From Candidatus Omnitrophota bacterium (GTDB taxonomy: Bacteria; Omnitrophota; Gorgyraeia; Gygaellales; Profunditerraquicolaceae): a DNA stretch of 33,508 nucleotides. The number at the start of each line of letters is the position of its first letter. Within the stretch, counting starts at the first letter, position 1. Shown here piece by piece: positions 8,748 to 17,296 of this stretch. A program made the position numbers and the translations under genes. Where the stretch lies: the NCBI GenBank assembly GCA_029563245.1, contig JAKQSG010000009.1, forward strand, positions 1-33,508, given 5' to 3'. Under the pieces are notes generated by a model that worked only from the letters and a program-made list of their open reading frames with translations, searched no databases and was not told the DNA's origin.

Positions 8748-9803
8748 ATGAAAGGGTATTTTTATAGTATAGTAACAGACAGGCAGAAAGGGGCCTTGGC
8801 GGAATTGATAAAGCCTTTCCTTTTTATTCTCTCCCTGATTTACGGTATTATCATACGCGTTTTAATCTCCTGTTCTTCTTTTGATCAAAAGCGTTTTAAT
8901 TTAAGGATAATCAGTGTAGGTAATATTACCGTAGGCGGCACAGGTAAGACCTCCCTGGTTGAATTAATTTCCAGGTATCTTAAGGGACGTGGTAATTCCC
9001 TGGCCATTCTTACTCGCGGGTATAAGCGTAAAGGTCTTGACTACGCAGGAGATGAACCCAGGATGCTTGCTAAGAATCTGGAAGATACCCCGGTTATTAT
9101 TGACAAAAATAGAGCCCGTTCGGCAAGAAGGGCTGTAAGGGAATATAATTGTGATACAGCTATATTAGATGACGGTTTCCAGCAATGGCACATAAAGAAA
9201 GATTTAGATATAGTGGTGATCGATTCCCTTAACCCTTTTGGCAACAGGCATATGCTGCCGCGAGGTTTATTGCGTGAACCTTTAAGTTCCCTGAAGAGAG
9301 GGGATATTTTTGTCTTGAGCAAAACTAATTTTGTCAGCAGGGGGGATTTAGATAAAATCAGGCTTTCTTTGGTTAAATATAACCCCAGGGGATTAATCGT
9401 TGAATCTATCCACAAACCGGTCGGTTTTTATAATATAAAAGAGCCGGGTAAATTACTCAGCTTAGTCTGCCTTAAGAAAGAGAAAGTTGTCCTTTTGTCT
9501 GGCATTGGCGACCCAGTATCTTTTCTAAAGACGATCTCCGGCCTAGGGGTGGGGGTAGGGTTGGAATTGGTTTTTTCCGACCATCATTATTATACCGTTA
9601 GGGAGATAGAGGTAATTGCCGATAGGGCTAGAAGGAGCGGTTTAAAATTTATTGTTACTACGGAAAAAGATGCGGCAAGGATTTCTGAAGAGGCCATATC
9701 TATCCTGGGAGATCTTGAGATTCTTATCTTACGCATAGAATTGAAGATCGTAAAGAATGAAGAACCCTTTTTTAATCGATTACTTGGGCTGTATTCTCTT
9801 TAA
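8748..9803 (+). CDS. lpxK: Tetraacyldisaccharide 4'-kinase
   Basis: IISVGNITVGGTGKTSLVELI, LTRGYKRKG, GDEPRML, ILDDGFQQWHIKKDLDIVVID and SDHHYYT motifs. ATG 8748 preferred over the upstream TTG 8733. Confidence 0.95.
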   Translation: MKGYFYSIVTDRQKGALAELIKPFLFILSLIYGIIIRVLISCSSFDQKRFNLRIISVGNITVGGTGKTSLVELISRYLKGRGNSLAILTRGYKRKGLDYAGDEPRMLAKNLEDTPVIIDKNRARSARRAVREYNCDTAILDDGFQQWHIKKDLDIVVIDSLNPFGNRHMLPRGLLREPLSSLKRGDIFVLSKTNFVSRGDLDKIRLSLVKYNPRGLIVESIHKPVGFYNIKEPGKLLSLVCLKKEKVVLLSGIGDPVSFLKTISGLGVGVGLELVFSDHHYYTVREIEVIADRARRSGLKFIVTTEKDAARISEEAISILGDLEILILRIELKIVKNEEPFFNRLLGLYSL

Positions 9804-11664
9804 GGTATTTGGTCCGTTTCTCAGGGCAATGCCTTTAAATTTAAGCTTCTTTTTAGGGAGGCGTCTAGGCGATTTCTTCTATTATTTTGATTCTAAACAT
9901 AAGGCAATAGCATATGCCAATATTAAGAAGGTTTTTGGTTCTATCGCTTCTCCTGCCGGGCTCTCCCGTTTGACGCGAGATTTTTACCAATCTTTCGGGC
10001 AAAGTATCATCGAGGTATTTTTAATCCCCTTAATCGACCAAGATTACATAGATAAGTATATTACTATTGAAGGCAAGGAGAGGGTATTAGAGGCTTTTAA
10101 GAAGAAAAAAGGGGTAATACTTGTTTCTGTCCATGCCGGTAGCTGGGAGCTGGCCAATATTATCAGTTCTAATCTTGGTTTCCCTTTTTCTATGTTTATA
10201 AGACAGCAGGGTTTGCCCAGGCTTAATAAGCTGCTTAATGGCTATCGTAAGCAGAGGGGCTGCCGTATTATAAGCCGCGAAGGAGGCCTGAAAGAGGCTA
10301 TCGAGGCCTTGAATAATAACGAGGCAATTGGCATGACCGTTGACCAGGGCGGGAGTACAGGTTTATTAATTGATTTCTTTGGGTTTCCAGCCTCTATCCC
10401 TAAGGGAGCAGTGAAGCTGGCCTTAAGGCATAAGGCTGTTTTAATCCCCATATTTTTTGCGCGTATTAACGGGCCTAAAATCAAGGTTTGGTCAGGCGAA
10501 GAGATCTCATTATCGGGAAGCCAGGATGAAAGCGTTGATATAAGGAGTATTTTGCGTAAGGCCATCGCTATATTCGAAAACTTTATTTTTAATAATCCGA
10601 AAGAATACCTGTGGACTTATAAAATATGGAAACATTCAAATAAAAAAAAGATACTCATCTTAAACGACGGCAGGACAGGGCATTTGCGCCAGTCAGAGGC
10701 AGTAGCAAGGTTAGCGCAGGAGGTATTATCCAGGCAAGATATAGAATCAGAAGTTGAAATGGTAGAAGTAAGCTTTAAGAATAACTTTCGCAGAATTTTG
10801 TTAAATTTATTCCCTGTTTCTCTTGAAAAATCGCTTTCTCCCGATTCATTTAATAAAGTCTTTGGCATTTCCGCGGATATAATTATATCCGCCGGCTCTT
10901 CTCTCTCTGGTGTAAATTTTCTTCTTTCGCGGGATAATTTGAGCAAATCGATTGTTGTTATGCGCCCCGCTCTTTTAGGCCTAAATAAATTTAACCTTGT
11001 GATTGTCCCCCGTCATGACCTTCCGGCAAGAGGCAAGAATGTGGTTGTTACAGATGCTGCGCTTAATTTAATTGATGAAGAATCCATTGGTTTAGAGTCA
11101 AAGAAACTTTCCGCTAGTAAGGGTTTAAATAAAGGTCGCCTTTATATGGCAGTGCTAGTCGGAGGTAATAGTAAGCGCTTTAACCTCTCTCCAGTCTTAA
11201 TTCTCAGGCTTATGGAAGAATTAAAGTCCTTGAGCCGTAGTTTAAATGCTGATATCCTTCTTACTACCTCAAGGCGTACCCCCAAAGAGGCGGAAGAAAT
11301 TATTAAGAGGGAGCTAAAAGGTTTTGATGCCGTGAAACTAATGGTTATTGCCAATGAGGCAAATATTCCGGAGGCGGTAGGCGGCATGTTGGGCTTAAGC
11401 GATATTATTATTTCTACCCCCGAGAGCATCTCTATGATTTCAGAGGCAGTAAGCAGTAGGAAATATGTATTTGTTTTTAATGCCCCGGGATTAAGCTTAA
11501 AACATGAGCGTTTTTTGAAATATCTTGCGGAAAGAAAATATATCTATAGGGATGAAATTGGCAATCTGGGTAATATGATTAAAGGCGTTTGGGCGGCTAA
11601 GCCTGTTTTACCTTCTCTAAGGGATAGCCAGTTGGTTAGCCAGGCCTTAAATAAAATATTGTAG
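9757..11664 (+). CDS. Lipid A acyltransferase (LpxL/HtrB family) fused to an ELM1-like (mitochondrial-fission ELM1 / GT-B-like) domain
   Basis: N-half: VSVHAGSWELANII (HX4E motif), TVDQGG, FFGFPASIPKGAVKLAL. C-half from about 10640: ILILNDGRTGHLRQSEAVARLA ... STPESISMISEAVSS, an ELM1-type pattern. Overlaps lpxK by 47 nt. Confidence 0.85.
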   Translation: MKNPFLIDYLGCILFKVFGPFLRAMPLNLSFFLGRRLGDFFYYFDSKHKAIAYANIKKVFGSIASPAGLSRLTRDFYQSFGQSIIEVFLIPLIDQDYIDKYITIEGKERVLEAFKKKKGVILVSVHAGSWELANIISSNLGFPFSMFIRQQGLPRLNKLLNGYRKQRGCRIISREGGLKEAIEALNNNEAIGMTVDQGGSTGLLIDFFGFPASIPKGAVKLALRHKAVLIPIFFARINGPKIKVWSGEEISLSGSQDESVDIRSILRKAIAIFENFIFNNPKEYLWTYKIWKHSNKKKILILNDGRTGHLRQSEAVARLAQEVLSRQDIESEVEMVEVSFKNNFRRILLNLFPVSLEKSLSPDSFNKVFGISADIIISAGSSLSGVNFLLSRDNLSKSIVVMRPALLGLNKFNLVIVPRHDLPARGKNVVVTDAALNLIDEESIGLESKKLSASKGLNKGRLYMAVLVGGNSKRFNLSPVLILRLMEELKSLSRSLNADILLTTSRRTPKEAEEIIKRELKGFDAVKLMVIANEANIPEAVGGMLGLSDIIISTPESISMISEAVSSRKYVFVFNAPGLSLKHERFLKYLAERKYIYRDEIGNLGNMIKGVWAAKPVLPSLRDSQLVSQALNKIL

Positions 11665-11682
11665 TAGTAAAGGAGATTTGGG

Positions 11683-13770
11683 TTGAATATACTTCAAATT
11701 CTACCGGAATTAAATGTTGGGGGGGTTGAAACTGGCACTTTAGATTTAGCCAGGCACCTTATCCGCCTAAATCATAAAGCGGTTGTAGTATCTGCCGGAG
11801 GGGTTTTGGTTAAAGACTTGGAGGAGTCCGGCGCCAAGCATTACCAGCTTTCGGTTAATAAGAAGTCGATATTATCAATGGCCAGGCTAGTCCCGCTTCT
11901 GCTCGATATTATTAAAAAAGAAAATATAGATATAGTGCATGCGCGCTCAAGGGTCCCTGCCTGGATAGCTTATTTTGCCTGTCGAAAAAGCCGGGCTATA
12001 TTTATTACTACCTGCCACGGTTATTATACAAAACATCCATTTAGTTATGTGATGGGATGGGGGAAGAGGGTGATTGTATTAAGCAATATTATAGCCCGTC
12101 ACATGATAGAAGATTTTTCTGTTCCTCACGAGAGGATACGTTTAATCCCGCGTAGCGTGGATCTGGATAAGTTTAAATATTTAAGCCCTGATAAAAAAAG
12201 AGGGAGAGAGTTTAATGTAGGGATTATCGGGAGGATAACTCCTCTTAAGGGGCACCTCTACTTTGTTAAGGCGATGGCAAAGGTTGCCAGGGCGATACCC
12301 TATCTAAAGATTTGGATTGTTGGGGATGCTTCTGCATCCCGCCAGGCATATAAAGAAGAAATACAGGTCTTGGTAAAAAGGCTTGGGTTGACCCATTGCA
12401 CCGAGTTTTTAGGTACGCAAAAAAATATCCCTGAAATTCTCTCTCATTTAGACCTCCTGGTTTTGGCTACTACTACCCATGAAGCATTCGGCAGGGTAAT
12501 TATTGAGGCCCAGGCAGCGGGAGTCCCGGTTGTGGCTACAGAAGTAGGCGGAGTCGTAGATATTATCGAAAATAATAAAAACGGGCTTCTTGTCCCTCCT
12601 GCTGACCCTGATACTATGGCTGAAGCAGCCATAAGGATATTCAAAGATCCTCAACTGGCTCTTTCTTTGTCCCAAGCAGCTATAGACACGGTAAAGGAGA
12701 AGTACAATATCTCTCTGATGGTTGAGAATACACTTAAGGTTTATGAGGAGGCTTCCAGTAAATTCAGCCTTTTAATTATCAAATTAAGTTCCCTGGGAGA
12801 TATTATCTTGTCTACCCCAGCCTTAAGGGAGATACGAAGAAAATTCCCCCATCATAAAATCAGTTTATTAGTGGGGGAAGAGTCTAAAGACTTGCTCTTT
12901 AAATGTCCGTATATAGACGAGCTACTGGTAGCGGATTTTAAAAACAGGGACAAAGGTCTAAGTGGGCTCTTGGGTATCGCTAGGGGGTTAAGAAGGAAGG
13001 GCTTTGATTTGGTTATTGATCTTCAGAATAACCGTATAAGCCACATACTTTCTTTTCTCTCCCTAAGCCTCAATAGGTATGGTTATGATAATAAGAAGCT
13101 GGGTTTTTTGCTTAACCACCGGATTAAAGATAATAAACCAAAGATAGGCCCGATTGAACATCAGTTTAAGGTGCTTAAACTTTTAGGGATAGACTTAAAG
13201 GATAACCGCTTGGAGCTATGGCCCTCAAAAAGCGACGAGGAGTATGTAGAAAAACTATTAAATACCCAATGGTTAAGCCAGGAACAGATAATTATCGGGA
13301 TAAATATCAGTGCAAGCAAGCGGTGGGCCACTAAATGTTGGCCTAAGGAATACATAGTTAAGCTTTGCGATGAGCTGGGTTTAAGGAATATGCGGGTGGT
13401 AATGACCGGTACCGAAGATGACCTGCCCGCGGCAAGTATGCTTGTCAATACTGCCAAAAATACCAAGATAATTAATGCCTGCGGTAAGACTACTATTAAT
13501 CAGTTGGCTGCTTTAATTAAGCGCTGCGCAGTCTTTATATCTGCTGATTCTTCGCCATTGCATATTGCTGCTGCGGTAAATACTCCGGTAATCGCATTTT
13601 TCGGTCCGACGGATCCGTTAAGGCATATGCCTCCGGCTAAAGATTATGTTCTTATCCGCAAGGAATTATCCTGCAGCCCTTGTTATAAGGCAAAATGTAA
13701 ACATGGTAAATGTATGAATTCAATAACCGTAGAAGAGGTTATTCGGGGAATAGAGAAGCTTTTAAAATGA
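11683..13770 (+). CDS. Bifunctional-looking glycosyltransferase: GT4 domain fused to GT9 heptosyltransferase-like domain
   Basis: GT4: LPELNVGGVETGTLDLARHL, GRITPLKGHLYFVKAM, EAFGRVIIEAQAAGVPVVATEVGGV. GT9: SLLIIKLSSLGDIILSTPALREIRRKFP, FISADSSPLHIAAAVNTPVIAFFGPTDPLRH. TTG start with SD AAAGGAG. Confidence 0.88.
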   Translation: MNILQILPELNVGGVETGTLDLARHLIRLNHKAVVVSAGGVLVKDLEESGAKHYQLSVNKKSILSMARLVPLLLDIIKKENIDIVHARSRVPAWIAYFACRKSRAIFITTCHGYYTKHPFSYVMGWGKRVIVLSNIIARHMIEDFSVPHERIRLIPRSVDLDKFKYLSPDKKRGREFNVGIIGRITPLKGHLYFVKAMAKVARAIPYLKIWIVGDASASRQAYKEEIQVLVKRLGLTHCTEFLGTQKNIPEILSHLDLLVLATTTHEAFGRVIIEAQAAGVPVVATEVGGVVDIIENNKNGLLVPPADPDTMAEAAIRIFKDPQLALSLSQAAIDTVKEKYNISLMVENTLKVYEEASSKFSLLIIKLSSLGDIILSTPALREIRRKFPHHKISLLVGEESKDLLFKCPYIDELLVADFKNRDKGLSGLLGIARGLRRKGFDLVIDLQNNRISHILSFLSLSLNRYGYDNKKLGFLLNHRIKDNKPKIGPIEHQFKVLKLLGIDLKDNRLELWPSKSDEEYVEKLLNTQWLSQEQIIIGINISASKRWATKCWPKEYIVKLCDELGLRNMRVVMTGTEDDLPAASMLVNTAKNTKIINACGKTTINQLAALIKRCAVFISADSSPLHIAAAVNTPVIAFFGPTDPLRHMPPAKDYVLIRKELSCSPCYKAKCKHGKCMNSITVEEVIRGIEKLLK

Positions 13771-14867
13771 AGATAATGCACTTGATAAATCATCTTAATA
13801 TAGGCGGTATCGGAAGCTATGCCTTGAATTTATCAGCAGGTTTAATAAAGAAAGGCCACCGGTTATTTATCGCTTCTTCCGGAGGAGAATTGCTGGGAGA
13901 ATTTAACAGGCTTGGCGTAGAGCCCATTCGGGTTTCCTTAAATACAAAGAATGAGTTAAGCCCGAAGATCGTATTAAGCCTAATTAAATTATATAAAGCA
14001 GTAAGGGAGAATAAGATTGATATACTGCATTCCCATAGCCGGACTACACAGGTATTGGGTTGTCTATTGCAGAGGTTTACAGGCGTAAAGCATGTTTTTA
14101 CCTGCCATGGTTTCTTCAAAAGGCGTTTTTCACGCAGGGTTTTTCCCTGTTGGCCGGATAAGATTATTGCTATAAGCGACCAAGTCAGAGAACATCTAAT
14201 TAATGATTTTAAATTAAGTCCGCAGAGGATAGATTTAGTCTATAATGGTATTGATATGGATAAGTTTAGCCCGCCATCTTTTGAAAACAGGCAAAAGGCC
14301 AAACTGAAAATAGGGCTGGGGTCTGGGCCAGTAGTGGGAATTTTAGCGCGTCTATCCGATGTAAAAGGGCACAGGTATCTTATCGAAGCAATGAAGGATA
14401 TCCTGCCGATTTATCCTCAGGCTCGATTGCTTATTGCAGGAGAGGGGAAGATGGAGAAAGAGTTAAGAAAACTCACCGAAGATTTCGGCATCAAAGCGAA
14501 TGTTATATTCGTAACCAATACCATAGATACCAGAGAGGTTCTTTCTGCCATAGACTTTTTTGTGATGCCTTCACTCAATGAGGGGTTAGGAATGGCGTTG
14601 ATGGAGGCGATGAGTATGGGGCTTACGGTTATAGGCTCTAGCGTAGGAGGGATAAAGACTTTAATCAAGGATAAAGAAAATGGTTTGTTGGTTAATCCGA
14701 AAGATCCCCGCGGCATTTCTCAGGCTATTATTAGTTTAATCTCTGATTCCAAGAAGGCCCTTGACCTGGGGAGGAATGCGCATAAGTATATGGTGAATAA
14801 TTTCTCTCGAGATAAGATGGTTTTTAACACAGAGCAAATATACTTGCGATGCCTGCAGGGTAACTAA
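13767..14867 (+). CDS. Glycosyltransferase family 4
   Basis: MKIMHLINHLNIGGIGSYALNLSAGL, ILARLSDVKGHRYLIEAM, NEGLGMALMEAMSMGLTVIGSSVGG. ATG 13767 overlaps the previous stop (ATGA), so the track start at 13710 is unlikely. Confidence 0.9.
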   Translation: MKIMHLINHLNIGGIGSYALNLSAGLIKKGHRLFIASSGGELLGEFNRLGVEPIRVSLNTKNELSPKIVLSLIKLYKAVRENKIDILHSHSRTTQVLGCLLQRFTGVKHVFTCHGFFKRRFSRRVFPCWPDKIIAISDQVREHLINDFKLSPQRIDLVYNGIDMDKFSPPSFENRQKAKLKIGLGSGPVVGILARLSDVKGHRYLIEAMKDILPIYPQARLLIAGEGKMEKELRKLTEDFGIKANVIFVTNTIDTREVLSAIDFFVMPSLNEGLGMALMEAMSMGLTVIGSSVGGIKTLIKDKENGLLVNPKDPRGISQAIISLISDSKKALDLGRNAHKYMVNNFSRDKMVFNTEQIYLRCLQGN

Positions 14868-14883
14868 AGGACTAAATTTACCA

Positions 14884-15906
14884 ATGAAGGATTCAGGGAA
14901 CAAGAGAGTATTGATTTTCAATGTTAACTGGTTAGGGGACGTTTTGTTTTCTACCGCCGCCATCAGGAATATCCGGCGTAATTTCCCGCATAGCTTTATC
15001 TCCTGTATCGTACCTAGCAGATGTTACCCTATATTAAAGGGTAATCCTAATTTAGACGAGATTCTTATCTTCGACGAAAAGGACAGGCATAAGGGGATAT
15101 TCCAGCGTTTTGAATTTGTCCGTACCTTAAGAATGAGAGATTTTGATATTGTTTTTCTTTTGCACCGGTCTTTCAGCCGGGCGCTTATGTGCCGGTTAGC
15201 CGGTATCCCCGAGAGGATAGGCCATTACACCAGGAAAAGAGGGTTTTTATTAACTAAGAAGATTATCCCCCCGCACAGGGATTCTCTTCACCGCATAGAT
15301 TATTATCTGGATATTATTGAAAGGGCAGGTTTTAAAGTAGAAGACAGATATACGGAATTCTTTTATAGCGATAGCGATGAAAAGCGCGTGAAGGAGTATT
15401 TAAAGGCCAATCTGGTAAAAGAAGATGATTCTATAGTTGTTATAAACCCTGGTGGCAACTGGCTCTCTAAGCGTTGGCCCAAAGAGTTTTGGTCTCATGT
15501 ATGCGATAGGTTGGCAGAAGAGCTTGAGGCAAAGATTGTCATAACAGGCGGGCATAATGATTTATCACTGGCAGGACAGATTAAAGATAGGATGAAGGCT
15601 AAGCCTATAATTGCCTGCGGAGTATTTAACATAAAGCAACTTGCGGCTTTATCTAAGCAGTCCAGTGTTTTTATTACGGCTGATACCGGCCCTCTTCATA
15701 TAGCAAACAGCGTAGGCGCGAAAAGAATAATTGCTATTTTCGGTCCGACCTCCCCCCAGATTACCGGTCCGTACCCGTCAAAGAATGTGGTAATATTACA
15801 AAAGGATGTAGGATGTAAGATCCCCTGCTACGAATTAAAGTGCAGGGATAACCGCTGTATGAAGGCGGTTACTCCGGATGATGTAGTTAGGGCAGTAGTC
15901 TCCTAG
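14884..15906 (+). CDS. Glycosyltransferase family 9 (ADP-heptose:LPS heptosyltransferase-like)
   Basis: VLIFNVNWLGDVLFSTAAIRNIRRNFP, VINPGGNWLSKRWPKEFW, FITADTGPLHIANSVGAKRIIAIFGPTSP. Confidence 0.9.
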   Translation: MKDSGNKRVLIFNVNWLGDVLFSTAAIRNIRRNFPHSFISCIVPSRCYPILKGNPNLDEILIFDEKDRHKGIFQRFEFVRTLRMRDFDIVFLLHRSFSRALMCRLAGIPERIGHYTRKRGFLLTKKIIPPHRDSLHRIDYYLDIIERAGFKVEDRYTEFFYSDSDEKRVKEYLKANLVKEDDSIVVINPGGNWLSKRWPKEFWSHVCDRLAEELEAKIVITGGHNDLSLAGQIKDRMKAKPIIACGVFNIKQLAALSKQSSVFITADTGPLHIANSVGAKRIIAIFGPTSPQITGPYPSKNVVILQKDVGCKIPCYELKCRDNRCMKAVTPDDVVRAVVS

Positions 15907-15956
15907 GAGATGATGGGAGAAAAGATACTTTTTACCAACTTTAGGAATATCGGCGA

Positions 15957-17189
15957 TTGTATTTTTTGCTGTCTTTAGGCGCCTTCAGGTGTGTTTTTCC
16001 TATAGGAGAGAAAATAGATCAGTCCGCAAGGCTAGAAATCAGCAACGATAGCGAGGTTATACGTATGGCCAACCATCTGGAGAGTTTTTTAAGCGCGGCA
16101 AGAAGAGTCCTGCGTCCTGGAGAAAGTCGGGGATTAGGTTTTGTTTTACCCCATGAATACAAAAGAATACTGGTTGTGCGCACGGACAGAATTGGGGATG
16201 TGGTTTTGTCTACCCCAGTCATTAAAGTTCTGCGGGATAATTATCCGCATGCCTTTATCGCGATGATGGTTTCCCCTCATTCTAAAGAGATTGTGGAAGG
16301 GAATCCTTATCTTGATGAAGTAGTGCTTTATGATAAAGACGCTAAAGAAAAGGGGTGGCTTTCTTCTATTAAGTTCTCACGGAAATTGAATAAAAGCAAG
16401 TTCGATATAGCAATAATCCTGCATCCGACTAACCGGGTTCATCTGATATCGTATTTAGCCGGCATCCCTAAAAGGATAGGTTATGATAGAAAGATGGGCT
16501 TTCTTTTAACCGATAAATTCAGCCATACAAAGCAGTTAGGCCAGAAACATGAATTAGAATATAACCTAGATTTATTGGAGAATTTAGGGCTGAGGATAGA
16601 TGATAAGAAGCTTTTTATGCCTATAAGGTCTGCCTCTGAAGAATGGGCGGAAGATTTTTTTAAATCGCAGGGGATTAATAATGCCGATAAGCTCCTACTT
16701 ATTAATCCTGCGGCAAGTTGTCCTTCAAAGATTTGGCCTTCAGATCGTTTTGCGCAGGTAGCAGAGAGGTTGGCCCAAAGATACGGCCTAAAGGTTATAA
16801 TCGTCTGTGGGCCTAAGGATGTTTTTATTGCTGAGAAGGTTATTGCTCAGATGAAGATTCCTGCCTATTCCTTGGCGGGTAAGGTTTCGCTTTCTCAACT
16901 GGCCAGCCTGTTGAAGAGGTCCGCTTTATTTATCTCGAATGATTCCGGGCCAGTGCATATCGCTTCGGCTTTGGGGGTTGCGGTAATCTCTATTTTCGGT
17001 AGAAAACAGAAAGGTTTAAGCCCTAAGCGCTGGGGGCCGATAGGTATTAGGGGCAAGGCATTGCATAAAGATGTGGGTTGTATTAATTGCCTGGCCCATA
17101 ATTGCAAGAAGGAGTTTGCCTGCCTTAAGGCAATTACCGTAGAAGATGTATTAGGGGCTGCGGACAACTTATTGAGATGCGGGGTTTAA
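15957..17189 (+). CDS. Glycosyltransferase family 9 (heptosyltransferase-like) with anomalous N-terminal extension
   Basis: Core from KRILVVRTDRIGDVVLSTPVIKVLRDNYP, INPAASCPSKIWPSDRFAQVAERL, FISNDSGPVHIASALGVAVISIFG. The 5' end is uncertain: the track start is TTG 15957, and a short GT9-like N-terminus sits upstream in another frame (see findings). Confidence 0.8.
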   Translation: MYFLLSLGAFRCVFPIGEKIDQSARLEISNDSEVIRMANHLESFLSAARRVLRPGESRGLGFVLPHEYKRILVVRTDRIGDVVLSTPVIKVLRDNYPHAFIAMMVSPHSKEIVEGNPYLDEVVLYDKDAKEKGWLSSIKFSRKLNKSKFDIAIILHPTNRVHLISYLAGIPKRIGYDRKMGFLLTDKFSHTKQLGQKHELEYNLDLLENLGLRIDDKKLFMPIRSASEEWAEDFFKSQGINNADKLLLINPAASCPSKIWPSDRFAQVAERLAQRYGLKVIIVCGPKDVFIAEKVIAQMKIPAYSLAGKVSLSQLASLLKRSALFISNDSGPVHIASALGVAVISIFGRKQKGLSPKRWGPIGIRGKALHKDVGCINCLAHNCKKEFACLKAITVEDVLGAADNLLRCGV

Positions 17190-17220
17190 GAACGCCGTAT
17201 TTCTTTTGCCCTTTTTATAG

Positions 17221-17248
17221 TTGATTTAGTTTATAATTATGCTAAAAT
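17221..17248 (+). promoter_or_regulatory. Candidate extended -10 sigma70-type promoter upstream of hldA/kds genes
   Basis: TTGATT (17221-17226), 16-nt spacer, TGC-TAAAAT (-10 at 17243-17248), in one of the few intergenic gaps over 100 nt. Confidence 0.5.
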
Positions 17249-17296
17249 TATTACTTCAAAGTGCTTAAGGCGGTTAAATAAAATTTCCCATAAAAT

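Noticed and set aside
13710-13766. N-terminal extension of the GT4 gene in the ORF track (MYEFNNRRRGYSGNREAFK)
   Set aside because: Overlaps the previous GT9 coding end; the ATG at 13767 in an ATGA overlap gives a standard GT4 N-terminus.
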